Origin: AC-49 sp963817035
Lineage (GTDB): Bacteria > Actinomycetota > Thermoleophilia > Solirubrobacterales > Solirubrobacteraceae
DNA: 64,000 nucleotides
NCBI GenBank assembly: GCA_963817035.1
Contig: CAWFMM010000004.1
Span: 1,736,001-1,800,000 of the forward strand
Reading direction: 5' to 3'
The position numbers were made by a program, and so were the translations under genes. Shown here in pieces: positions 46,677-56,726 of this stretch (within the stretch, counting starts at the first letter, position 1; every line of letters starts with the position of its first letter). The notes beneath the pieces were generated by a model. That model worked only from the letters and a program-made list of their open reading frames with translations, made no database searches and was not told the origin of the DNA.

Positions 46677-48277
46677 CGACCGTCCGCGAAGCCTCGTTCG
46701 ACCTCTTCCGCGCCCACGGAATGACGACGATCTTCGGGAACCCTGGCTCGACCGAGCTGCCAATGCTCGGTCCACTCCCCGACGATTTCCGCTACATCCT
46801 CGGGCTCCAGGAGGCCGTCGCGGTCGGCATGGCCGACGGCTTCGCCCAGGCCAGCGGGCAGGTCACCCACGTCAACCTGCATACCGCGCCAGGGGTCGGC
46901 AATGGCGTCGGCGCGATCTTCACCGCCAGGGCGAACAAGGCGCCGCTGCTGATCACCGCCGGCCAGCAGGCGCGTTCGCTGATGACGCTGCAGGCGCTGC
47001 TGACCAACCGCGACGCGGTCGAGGTTCCCAGGCCGTTCGTGAAGTACTCCTACGAGCCGCCGCGCGCGCAGGATGTGCCGTTCGCACTGGCCCAGGCGAT
47101 TCGCCACGCGTCGCTGCCGCCAATGGGCCCGGCCTTCCTGTCGATCCCGATGGACGACTGGGCGGGCGAGCTCGCGCCGGCCGATTTTTCGAGCCAGGTG
47201 GCGCGCACAGTCGGTGGCCGCACGCAACCCGACGGGGCGCAGATCGCGGCACTGGCTCAGCGGTTGCGCACCGCCCAGCGGCCCGTCTTCGTGGTCGGCC
47301 CGGGCGTTGATGCGAGCGGCGGCTGGGACGCCGCGATCGCGCTGGCCGAGGGCCAGCGATTGCCGGTCTGGTCGCCCCCCGCGGCCGGCGGGAGCCGTAT
47401 CGGGTTCCCCGAGGATCACCCGGCGTTCCAGGGGATCCTGCCGCCGGCGGTCGGGCCGCTGAGCCAGACGCTTGCGGGCCACGATCTCGTATTGGTCGCG
47501 GGGTCGTCGGTCTTCCCCTACTACCCGAACATTCCGGGGGATTTCCTGGCCGAGGGGACGTCGCTGGTCGCGATCACCAACGACCCCGACGAGGCGGCGC
47601 GCGCGCCGATGGGCGATGCGCTCGTCGCCGATGTGGCGCTGACGCTGAGGGCGCTGGTTTCGGAGCTCGAGGGGAAGTCCGTGGATCGCGAGGCGCCGCC
47701 GGCGCGCGGGCCGGCCGAGGTTGGCGAGATCGGCGAACGGCTGTCCAACAGCGAGGTGCTCGCGGCGTTGGCCACGGTCTTCCCGGACGACGGGATCGTC
47801 GTCGTGGAGTCGCCGTCGAGCACGGCGGCGGCGCGCAATCAGCTGCGCCTGTCGAGGCCGGGCTCGTACTACTTCAGCGCCAGCGGCGGACTGGGCTTTG
47901 GGCTGGCCGCGGCGCTGGGGGTGCAGCTCGCTACACCCGCTCGGCAGGTCATCTGCGTGCTGGGCGAGGGATCGGCGCAGTACGCGATCACGGCGTTCTG
48001 GACGGCCGCGGCATATTCGATTCCTGTCACGTTCGTGGTCCTGCGCAACGGCGAGTACTCGATCTTGAAGTGGTTCGCCGCGCTGGAGCGCGTGAGCGGG
48101 GCGCCGGCGCTCGACCTGCCGGGGTTGGACGTCGCGGCGACGGCTTCGAGCTATGGGGTGTCGTCGGTGACGGTGTCCGAGCGCGACGCGCTCCCCGGAG
48201 CGTTGTCCGATGCACTCGCGGCCGACGAGCCGCGGCTCGTGCAGGTCGACGTCGCGGCCGGCATGTCTGTGGGGTGA
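46673..48277 (+). CDS. Thiamine diphosphate enzyme, benzoylformate decarboxylase-like
   Basis: A 534-residue ThDP enzyme close to benzoylformate decarboxylase along its length. Ser in FGNPGSTELP, the ThDP-activating Glu in GLQEAVAVG and His in NLHTAPGVGN match the active site of the Pseudomonas putida enzyme. However, the second catalytic His (H281) is Tyr in VFPYYPN, and the metal site reads GEGSAQ...RNGE instead of GDGSAN...NNGT. The true substrate may therefore differ. ATG 46673 overlaps the phosphatase stop. Confidence 0.82.
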   Translation: MTTVREASFDLFRAHGMTTIFGNPGSTELPMLGPLPDDFRYILGLQEAVAVGMADGFAQASGQVTHVNLHTAPGVGNGVGAIFTARANKAPLLITAGQQARSLMTLQALLTNRDAVEVPRPFVKYSYEPPRAQDVPFALAQAIRHASLPPMGPAFLSIPMDDWAGELAPADFSSQVARTVGGRTQPDGAQIAALAQRLRTAQRPVFVVGPGVDASGGWDAAIALAEGQRLPVWSPPAAGGSRIGFPEDHPAFQGILPPAVGPLSQTLAGHDLVLVAGSSVFPYYPNIPGDFLAEGTSLVAITNDPDEAARAPMGDALVADVALTLRALVSELEGKSVDREAPPARGPAEVGEIGERLSNSEVLAALATVFPDDGIVVVESPSSTAAARNQLRLSRPGSYYFSASGGLGFGLAAALGVQLATPARQVICVLGEGSAQYAITAFWTAAAYSIPVTFVVLRNGEYSILKWFAALERVSGAPALDLPGLDVAATASSYGVSSVTVSERDALPGALSDALAADEPRLVQVDVAAGMSVG

Positions 48278-48394
48278 GCCTGACCGAGGATGCGGTGAGG
48301 ATGAGCTGGGCCGATCGCTGGCGGCGATGCACGCCCTGGCTGATCGGACGCTCTCCTGCGCGCCGAGAAGGACCGGTGCCTCGGGCGCCGGCGC

Positions 48395-48400
48395 TACGCT
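48395..48400 (+). promoter_or_regulatory. -10 TACGCT of the 48.4-kb hypothetical gene
   Basis: TACGCT lies 6 nt before ATG 48407. Confidence 0.4.
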
Positions 48401-48406
48401 GATCGA

Positions 48407-48739
48407 ATGCTCGCCGTCGAAGGGCTGCGCTTCGGGTACGCCCTGCATCTGCTCCCCCCGGGCCGAGTCGCGTTTCGGCGCTGGCGCTACGAGCTGTGGC
48501 ACGGCGCCCACCTCCACGCCGCCGGCTGGTGCTTCGAACGCCGCGGGGCCGAGCGCGCGCTGCGCCGCCACGCCGCCCGGGTCGGCCATGGGATCTTCGG
48601 TCTCGTCGCCGAGCCCGCCGTGCTCGACGCGGTCGCGGGACCGGTGCCACCGGGCGCCACGGTGCACCTCGAGGCGGGCGCCGTGCATTGCGCGCTCGTG
48701 CCCCGTGTGCTGTTGAGCGAGCTCGAGCCCGCCGGTTAG
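48407..48739 (+). CDS. Hypothetical protein, 110 residues
   Basis: Not recognised. A soluble protein with a Trp/Arg/His-rich middle (FRRWRYELWHGAHLHAAGW) and one Cys pair; no signal peptide or membrane helix. Support comes from genome-like codon use and the TACGCT element 6 nt before the ATG. It follows the ThDP enzyme by 129 nt and converges on lepA with a 5-nt gap. Confidence 0.5.
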   Translation: MLAVEGLRFGYALHLLPPGRVAFRRWRYELWHGAHLHAAGWCFERRGAERALRRHAARVGHGIFGLVAEPAVLDAVAGPVPPGATVHLEAGAVHCALVPRVLLSELEPAG

Positions 48740-48744
48740 CCGGG

Positions 48745-50550
<1,806 letters not shown>

Positions 50551-50872
50551 GACAGACCGAACAGACTAGATGGCCGGTTCCTCGGCCGGTGCGTTCTGGT
50601 GTGCGTTGATCGTGGATGCTGGGCGCCGCGGACAGGAGTGGGCACAGTGGCGTCAGCCACGGGCCCCGACTGGACGTGGTGTCCAGCGTCCGCGAGCGAC
50701 GGTCAGATGAACGTGCCGGTCGGGGAATCGGCCATCTCTATGGCCCGGGCTCAGGCGGCGGCGTGGTACGCCGACGACGACTCGTCGATCGCGACACCGT
50801 CGCGGCCGCCGGCCTTGACGCCCGCAGCACGCTGACCGACAGCGAGCAGAGCAACTCGAGCGTCGCCCCTCT
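50551..50872. other. 322-nt gap between lepA and murJ
   Basis: It holds the lepA -10 element (TAGTCT at 50563-50568) and two small hairpins (GTGGC-GTCA-GCCAC and TGGAC-GTGGT-GTCCA) that could end murJ transcription. A 42-codon frame from 50707 has no start signal. I see no gene here. Confidence 0.4.
50563..50568 (-). promoter_or_regulatory. -10 TAGTCT of lepA
   Basis: TAGTCT lies 12 nt before ATG 50550, the longest spacing in the set. Confidence 0.4.
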
Positions 50873-52705
50873 CTACGTCGCGCGGCGATGCCAGCGACTG
50901 AGCACGAGTCGCTCGATCTGGAAGTACTCGGCGACCTCGAGCCAGCGCACCGAAGCGACGTAGACGGCGCCGCCCGCGGCCGCGGCGGATCCGACCGACA
51001 GGATCTGGCCGATCACCGAGCGCCCGACGACCTGGTCGACCGCCGCCCACACGACCCACGCGACGAGTCCGAGCAGCGCCGACGCGATCGCGATCACGAG
51101 CAGGGTCCGCATCGTCCGCGCGCCGTCGATCCGCCCCGCGAGCACGCCTCGCAGCGCCCACGACTGCCCCAGAGTCATCCCGAGGCTCGCGACCGTCGTC
51201 CCGATGACGAGCCCGGCGATGCCCAGCGGCTTGTAGAGCGCGACGCTGATGATCGCGTTGACGATCAGGTTCAGTGACGCCATCGCGGTCGGCAGCCACG
51301 GCCGCTGGACCGAGAAGAAGGTTCGCGTGAGCAGCAGGTTGGCGCCCGCGAACGGCAGGCTGAACGAGAACCAGAACAGTGCCGAGGCGACGAGCTTCGT
51401 CGACTCGGGGCCGAAGTCGCCATGCTGGTAGATGAGGCGCACGATCGGCGTCGCGAGCACCATCATGAACGCCGCCGACGGGACGAGCAGCAGGAAGATC
51501 TGGCGCACGCCGGTGGCCTGCGTCGCGCGCAGCCCGTCGACGTCGCGGCGCGACGCGTAGCGGCTCAGCGCCGGGAACAGCACGGTGGCGATCGCGACCG
51601 AGAACATCCCCTGGGGCAGCATGTAGATGCGGAACGCCGCGTCAATCGCCCGCGGCGCCTGATCGGAGACCAGCGACCCGAGCGACGAGTTGATGATCAG
51701 GTCGAAGTTGATGACGCCGAGCCCGATCGTCACCGGCACCATCAGCTTCAGGACCTGCAGGATCCGCGGATCGCGGAAGTTCAGCGACCACTCGAAGTGA
51801 AAGCCGACCGTCTTGAGCACCGGCAGCGACATCAGCAGCTGGATCGCCGTGGCGACCACGACGGCGATCGCGTAGGCGTAGATGTCGTTGATGCCGGTGA
51901 TCAGCGGCTCGAGCACAACGAGCCCGAAGATGATCACGATGTTCCAGACGAGCGGCGCGAGCGCCGGGATCGTGAAGTGCTCCTGCGCGTTGAGGATCCC
52001 GACGACGAGCCCGTTGACCCCGAGCAGCAGGACGATCGGGAACAGCACCCGGCTCAATCCGACGGTCAGGTTCACGAGCTCCTGGGAGAACTTGTCGCCC
52101 GTGAAGATCGGCATGATCACGCCCGCAGCGAGGATGAAGACGACGGTGATGATCCCCAGCACAAACACGATCAGCGTCAGCAGCGTCGAGGCGAGCTGGT
52201 AGGCCTCGCGCTTACGGCCCTTGTCGAGCAGATCGGTGAACACCGGGACGAACGCGGCGCTCAGCGCGGCGTCGGCGAACAGACCGCGCACAAGGTTCGG
52301 AACCTGGAAGGCGATCGTGAACGCCGAGATCCGCCCCGAGGTCCCGAAGTAGAAGGCGGCGACGATCTCGCGGATCAGGCCCATGATCCGGCTGGCGCCG
52401 GTGAGGATCGAGAAGATCGCGGTGTTGCGGGCGACCCCATGGGTCGCCGACCGGCGCGGCGCGGCGGGCTGGGCGGCGATCGCCCACTCGTCACCGGGCT
52501 CCTCGATCGCCGGCTCGAACGGTGGCAGTGCGTCGTCGAACCCCAGGTCGGGCTCGAGCTCGTCTCGTTGGAGCTCCTCGAACTCCTCGAACTCCTCGGG
52601 CTCGCGGGGCGCCGGGGCCGGCGCGCGACGCGGCGCGGCGACCGTCGGCGGTGCCGGCGGGTCGTCGCCGTCGAAACCCCAATCGTCGACGTCGTCACGG
52701 CTCAC
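50873..52705 (-). CDS. murJ: Lipid II flippase MurJ (MviN) with acidic N-terminal extension
   Basis: Moves lipid II across the membrane for peptidoglycan synthesis. The 610-residue protein has about 14 helices; conserved MurJ segments include SRIMGLIREIVAAFYFG and VPNLVRGLFADAALSAAFVPVF (in part). About 90 residues before helix 1 are cytoplasmic, Pro/Glu/Asp-rich (EEFEEFEEL) and probably disordered. The start is GTG 52705: TAGCAT lies 8 nt upstream, and this removes 7 residues from the longest frame. Confidence 0.93.
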   Translation of the reverse strand: MSRDDVDDWGFDGDDPPAPPTVAAPRRAPAPAPREPEEFEEFEELQRDELEPDLGFDDALPPFEPAIEEPGDEWAIAAQPAAPRRSATHGVARNTAIFSILTGASRIMGLIREIVAAFYFGTSGRISAFTIAFQVPNLVRGLFADAALSAAFVPVFTDLLDKGRKREAYQLASTLLTLIVFVLGIITVVFILAAGVIMPIFTGDKFSQELVNLTVGLSRVLFPIVLLLGVNGLVVGILNAQEHFTIPALAPLVWNIVIIFGLVVLEPLITGINDIYAYAIAVVVATAIQLLMSLPVLKTVGFHFEWSLNFRDPRILQVLKLMVPVTIGLGVINFDLIINSSLGSLVSDQAPRAIDAAFRIYMLPQGMFSVAIATVLFPALSRYASRRDVDGLRATQATGVRQIFLLLVPSAAFMMVLATPIVRLIYQHGDFGPESTKLVASALFWFSFSLPFAGANLLLTRTFFSVQRPWLPTAMASLNLIVNAIISVALYKPLGIAGLVIGTTVASLGMTLGQSWALRGVLAGRIDGARTMRTLLVIAIASALLGLVAWVVWAAVDQVVGRSVIGQILSVGSAAAAGGAVYVASVRWLEVAEYFQIERLVLSRWHRRAT

Positions 52706-52713
52706 GCGCGAGG

Positions 52714-52757
52714 ATGCTACGACCATCAGCGGCCTTGAACCGCCGGGCCGCTATCAT
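52714..52757. promoter_or_regulatory. Divergent -10 elements for murJ and rpsT
   Basis: The minus-strand TAGCAT (52719-52714) is 8 nt before murJ GTG; the plus-strand TATCAT (52752-52757) is 11 nt before rpsT ATG. Confidence 0.5.
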
Positions 52758-52768
52758 CCAGCACCCGC

Positions 52769-53035
52769 ATGGCCAACATTCACTCACAGAAGAAGCGCAT
52801 CCTGCGCGCAGAGCGCGAGCGCATGGAGAACCGTCGCTACACGTCGGCGATCCGCACCTACTTCCGCCGCCTCGAGGCTGCCGTCACCTCCGGTGACGAT
52901 GCCGCCGCCGACGCCGAGCACCTGACCCTCGTCAGGACGATTGACAAGGCGATCAAGCGCGGCGCGCTGCACCGCAACACGGGTGCGCGCAAGAAGTCCC
53001 GCGCCGCACGGGTGCGCGCGGGCGCCACCGACTAG
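52769..53035 (+). CDS. rpsT: 30S ribosomal protein S20
   Basis: An 88-residue basic protein beginning MANIHSQKKRILRAERERM, the S20 hallmark, with TIDKAIKRGALHRNTGARKK (in part) at the C-terminus. It binds 16S rRNA early in assembly. It is divergent from murJ and 9 nt before the cupin gene. Confidence 0.97.
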   Translation: MANIHSQKKRILRAERERMENRRYTSAIRTYFRRLEAAVTSGDDAAADAEHLTLVRTIDKAIKRGALHRNTGARKKSRAARVRAGATD

Positions 53036-53044
53036 CGCGGTCCG

Positions 53045-53425
53045 GTGTCCGACCTCACAGCCAAGGGCGCCGCGATCGACGAGCTCCCCGGCTTGTGGGA
53101 CGGTTTCGCGCGCCTCGTGCGCCCCGGCCTCGGCCTCAGCGCGTTCGGGGCCAACGTCATGACGCTTCCGGCGGACTACGCGACCAAGTCCCACGACGAG
53201 TCCGACAGCGGCCAGGAGGAGCTCTACGTGGCGCTCGAGGGCTCGGGCTGGGTCGTTCTCGACCCGAGCTCCGAGCGCCTCGTCCTCGACCCTGAGCATG
53301 TCGTGGCGGTCGGCCCGCAAACCACGCGGACGCTGACCAGCGGCCCCGACGGGCTGCGCGTCCTGATCATCGGTGGCACCCCCGGGAAGGCCTACGAGCC
53401 ACCCGACTGGTCCAGCGGCGGCTGA
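53045..53425 (+). CDS. Cupin-domain protein
   Basis: A 126-residue single-cupin protein: KSHDESDSGQEELYVALEGSG covers the first cupin motif, where the usual His pair is replaced in part, and VVAVGPQTTRTLTSGPDGLRV the second. Metal binding is therefore uncertain. GTG 53045 is 9 nt after rpsT, so it may be co-transcribed. The function is unknown. Confidence 0.75.
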   Translation: MSDLTAKGAAIDELPGLWDGFARLVRPGLGLSAFGANVMTLPADYATKSHDESDSGQEELYVALEGSGWVVLDPSSERLVLDPEHVVAVGPQTTRTLTSGPDGLRVLIIGGTPGKAYEPPDWSSGG

Positions 53426-53439
53426 GGCTCACCCGCAGA

Positions 53440-54411
53440 TCAAACCGCGATCGCGTCGATGGTAAGCAACGCCGCGGTGTCGTCGGAGAGCTCGCTGCCA
53501 CCGCGAGTGTCGATCTCGAGCCGGGCGAGCAGGTCCAGCGCGCGACACAGCTCGTCAGGGTCGGCCGTGCGCGCCTCCTTGATCCGCCGGTCGGCGGCGT
53601 AGGGGCTCATCCGCAGGCTCCCCTTGATCTGGGCCGGTGATTCGCCGGCGGCGAGCCGCACCGCGATCGCGAGGATCTCGCGCACGCGCTTGACCATGCT
53701 CGGCAGCAGTCGCGGCAGCGCCTCGCCCTGGGCGCGCAGGGCGACGAACGCGCGCGTGGCTCCGGCGCCGTCGCGACCGGCGAATGCGTCGACGAGCCCC
53801 CAGACCTGGAGCTCAGCCGAGCTCGCCGCGCCGTCCTCGATCTCCTGCGCGGTGATCCGGGCGCCCGGGCCGTGCTCGATCGCGAGCTTCTCGAGCTCGC
53901 GCAGCAGGCGCTGCTGGCGCTCACCGACCCGGGCCACGAGCGCATGCGCGGCGCTTGCGTCGAGCGCGAGCTGCAGTCGCGCCGCCTCGCCGATCACCCA
54001 ACGGGGCAGATCGCGGGCCTTGGGCGTTTGCTCCGGCGCCACGTCACCGCCCGCCCGCGTCACCGCCTCGGCGAGCTTCGCCGGCGCCTTGACGCGGCCG
54101 TCCTCGGCCGCGAAGAATGCGACCGTCGTGTCGGGCGCCAGACCGGCGAGCGCCGGGCTGATGTGGTCGGTGATGTCTGCGTCGCTCCAGCGCTCGGCGC
54201 CGTTGACGATCACGAATCGACGTCCGACCGCGAACGTCATCGCGCACAGCGTTGTGGCCACGGCCTCGGGGCTCGCGCCGTCGCCTTCGAGCGTTTCGAC
54301 CCCGCCGGCTCCGCTCTCCTGCTCGGCCAGCGCACGGAGCTTGGCGCGGCGCTCGGCGATCCGCCCGTGCGCGTCACCGTGGATCAGGTAGGCCGGTTTG
54401 AAGGTTGCCAT
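53440..54411 (-). CDS. holA: DNA polymerase III subunit delta
   Basis: Clamp-loader subunit that opens the sliding clamp. The 323-residue protein follows the HolA plan: AAA+-like N-terminus (YLIHGDAHGRIAERRAKL, clamp-loader delta without a working Walker A), middle domain and helical collar domain. The holA-comEC-comEA order is widely conserved and supports the call. ATG 54411 has TACCCT 9 nt upstream. Confidence 0.9.
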   Translation of the reverse strand: MATFKPAYLIHGDAHGRIAERRAKLRALAEQESGAGGVETLEGDGASPEAVATTLCAMTFAVGRRFVIVNGAERWSDADITDHISPALAGLAPDTTVAFFAAEDGRVKAPAKLAEAVTRAGGDVAPEQTPKARDLPRWVIGEAARLQLALDASAAHALVARVGERQQRLLRELEKLAIEHGPGARITAQEIEDGAASSAELQVWGLVDAFAGRDGAGATRAFVALRAQGEALPRLLPSMVKRVREILAIAVRLAAGESPAQIKGSLRMSPYAADRRIKEARTADPDELCRALDLLARLEIDTRGGSELSDDTAALLTIDAIAV

Positions 54412-54420
54412 CGACGGACG

Positions 54421-54426
54421 AGGGTA
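54421..54426 (-). promoter_or_regulatory. -10 TACCCT of holA
   Basis: TACCCT lies 9 nt before ATG 54411. Confidence 0.45.
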
Positions 54427-54463
54427 GTGGCCCGCGCGACGGAACGAGCCGGAGCCGGCGCGG

Positions 54464-55948
54464 TCAGCGCGCCCCGAGCACGCCGACCGCGAGCGCGCCC
54501 GCGAGCAGCGCGAGCGCGGCGGCGAGCCGGCGGGCTCGCTGCGAGACGAGCGTCGCGACGATCGCGCCGCACGCGGCGGTGACAAGCGCGGGCGCGGCGT
54601 GGACGTTGGCGTCCGGCTGGGCAGCGGCGGTGCGAGCGACGCCGGCCAGGTAGGCGAGCGGTAGCGCGGCCATCGCGGTCAGCGGCGCCGCGAGCAGTGG
54701 CGCGATCTGGGCGACGAACCCGGCGAGCATTCCGAGCCACATGATCGGCGCGACGGCCGGCGCAGCGAGGATGTTGGCCGGCAGCGAGGCGAGTGACAGC
54801 GTGCCGAACGAGGCGGCGATGATCGGTGCGGTGCCGAGCGTCGCGGCCGTGGTGATCGCGGTCGCCGCCGCCAGCGCCCGCGGCACACGGCGGGCGACGA
54901 AGCCGCGTTGGAGCGGGCCGGAGAGAACCATGATCGCGATCACCGCGGCGAAGCTCATCTCCCAGCCGACGTCCTCGACGCTGCGCGGATTGACAAGCAG
55001 CGTGGTGGCCGCCGCGAGCAGCAGCGCGTAGACACGCGACGAGGGCCGCCCGGCATACGCCGCAACGACGGCGGCCACGCCCATCACCCCCGCACGCTGG
55101 ATCGAGGCGCCGGCGCCGGCGAGCGGCACGTAGAGAACGATCAGGCCGATGACGATCGCGTAGCGCGTGCTCAGGCCGACGCCGAGCGCGGCACACAGCG
55201 CGAACGCGAGCGTCGAGAGCAGGACGATGTTCTCCCCCGACGCGGCGACGAGATGGCTGAGCCCGGAGGCGTTGAAGTCGGCGCGCATGTCGCCCGGCAG
55301 GCCGGCGTCCTGGCCGAGGACCATGCCGCGAAACAGCGCCGCGAGCGGCGCGGGCAGGCCACGGTCCAGCGCCGCCTCGGCGCGGCGGCGGATCGCGTCG
55401 ACGACGCCGTTCAGGCCACCGCGCCGTCGGTCCGTGCCGACGATCGCCACGGCCGCGATCCCCGCATGGACGTTGCGCAGGCGCAGGTAGGACTCAAACG
55501 GCCCGAGCGCCCGTAGCCGACCGTCGACGGCGACGATGTCGCCGGCCTCGACCCCGCGCGGCCACGCGACGGCCCGCGGAGCCCGCACGTAGACGCTCTC
55601 ATCGCCGAGCCGCGCGACCGCCGCGTAGGCGCCGTAGGCTCGCGGTCGGGGCGGCTCGAGCAGCGTCACCGCGACCTGCACCCTGCGCCCGAACGCTCCC
55701 GGCAGGCCGGTCTGGTCGAGCGCCCGCTGGCGCGCGTTGCCCAGCGCGGCCGCGCCGATCACCGCGATCGCGACGGCAGCGCCTAGGCCGGGCCGCGTGG
55801 CGACCAGCGCGCCGCCCGCCGCGAGCGCAAGCGCCGGGACGACCTGCGGCCAGTGCGGCCCGACCAGCAGTCCGACGAGCACGGCGCCCAGCACCGCGTG
55901 GCGCGGATGGCGATCGATCGCGCCGCGGGCCGATCGCAGCCATGCCAT
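54464..55948 (-). CDS. comEC: ComEC/Rec2-type DNA uptake channel, lacking the metallo-beta-lactamase domain
   Basis: Membrane channel for transforming DNA. The 494-residue protein has N-terminal helices with an OB/DUF4131-like loop, then the Competence domain with HLVAASGENIVLL and AGASIQRAGVMG. It stops after the last helices, without the roughly 250-residue extracellular metallo-beta-lactamase-like nuclease domain of longer ComEC proteins such as that of Bacillus subtilis. ATG is 6 nt after the comEA stop. Confidence 0.9.
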   Translation of the reverse strand: MAWLRSARGAIDRHPRHAVLGAVLVGLLVGPHWPQVVPALALAAGGALVATRPGLGAAVAIAVIGAAALGNARQRALDQTGLPGAFGRRVQVAVTLLEPPRPRAYGAYAAVARLGDESVYVRAPRAVAWPRGVEAGDIVAVDGRLRALGPFESYLRLRNVHAGIAAVAIVGTDRRRGGLNGVVDAIRRRAEAALDRGLPAPLAALFRGMVLGQDAGLPGDMRADFNASGLSHLVAASGENIVLLSTLAFALCAALGVGLSTRYAIVIGLIVLYVPLAGAGASIQRAGVMGVAAVVAAYAGRPSSRVYALLLAAATTLLVNPRSVEDVGWEMSFAAVIAIMVLSGPLQRGFVARRVPRALAAATAITTAATLGTAPIIAASFGTLSLASLPANILAAPAVAPIMWLGMLAGFVAQIAPLLAAPLTAMAALPLAYLAGVARTAAAQPDANVHAAPALVTAACGAIVATLVSQRARRLAAALALLAGALAVGVLGAR

Positions 55949-55954
55949 TGGGGC

Positions 55955-56662
55955 TCACACGCGCAGGAGCGACCGCATCGCCGCCAGCTTCTTGGGACCG
56001 ATCCCCGACACGTCGAGCAGTTCCTCGATGGACTTGAAGCTCCCGTGCTGTTGGCGGTACGCGAGGATCTTCTGCGCCGTCGCCGGACCGACCCCGTCGA
56101 GCGTCTCGAGCTGCTCGGCGGTCGCAGTGTTGAGGTTGACTGGGGCCGGAGGCGTCGCCGCGCCCGCCGGCCCCGCTGCCCCCGTGGCTCCGGCCACCGA
56201 CGCGGCGGCGACGGCCGCCTGCCCGTGGCGCGGGACGACGATCTGCTGGCCGTCGACGACCGGCGCGGCGAGGTTCACAAGAGTCAGATCGGCGTGCGCC
56301 GTCGGCCCGCCCGCGCGGCGCACCGCGTCGTCGATCCGGGAACCCGCGGCGAGCCGGTAGACACCGGGATGGCGCACCGCTCCGTCGACGTCGACGATCG
56401 TGACGGCGGTCGCGTCTCCCCCGGCCGATGAGGCCGCGGACCTGCTCGCGACCCCGGCGGGCGGCGCCGCATCGGCCCCGTCGATCGTCGCGGTCGTCGC
56501 GCCGGCGCCGAACGTGCTCGCGCCGCTGGTCAGCGCGGCGTCGGCGCCGCCACCGTCACCGCCACCGGCGAACGCCGACCGCGCGTAGCGCGCGCCCGCG
56601 ATCCCGATGAGAATCGCGATCACGACGTACGCGGCGAGCTGGCGGGGAGCGACCTCATGCAT
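55955..56662 (-). CDS. comEA: ComEA-like DNA receptor (SLBB plus helix-hairpin-helix)
   Basis: Surface DNA-binding protein that passes DNA to ComEC. The 235-residue protein has one N-terminal membrane segment (about residues 9-27), a Gly/Ala/Thr-rich linker, an SLBB domain (VTIVDVDGAVRHPGVYRL) and tandem helix-hairpin-helix motifs (LNTATAEQLETLDGVGPATA, ELLDVSGIGPKKLAAM). TAGTCT lies 7 nt before ATG 56662. Confidence 0.92.
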   Translation of the reverse strand: MHEVAPRQLAAYVVIAILIGIAGARYARSAFAGGGDGGGADAALTSGASTFGAGATTATIDGADAAPPAGVASRSAASSAGGDATAVTIVDVDGAVRHPGVYRLAAGSRIDDAVRRAGGPTAHADLTLVNLAAPVVDGQQIVVPRHGQAAVAAASVAGATGAAGPAGAATPPAPVNLNTATAEQLETLDGVGPATAQKILAYRQQHGSFKSIEELLDVSGIGPKKLAAMRSLLRV

Positions 56663-56669
56663 GCATCCG

Positions 56670-56675
56670 AGACTA
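56670..56675 (-). promoter_or_regulatory. -10 TAGTCT of comEA-comEC
   Basis: TAGTCT lies 7 nt before ATG 56662. Confidence 0.45.
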
Positions 56676-56726
56676 GGTCGAGATCCGTGCCATAGGACCC
56701 CTCAATCGTCACAAAACGGCGCAGGC

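Noticed and set aside
48303..48402. 33-codon plus-strand frame before the 48.4-kb gene
   Set aside because: Too short, Arg/Pro-rich, and it overlaps the -10 element of the next gene.
50707..50835. 42-codon plus-strand frame between lepA and murJ
   Set aside because: No -10 element or Shine-Dalgarno and no recognisable features.
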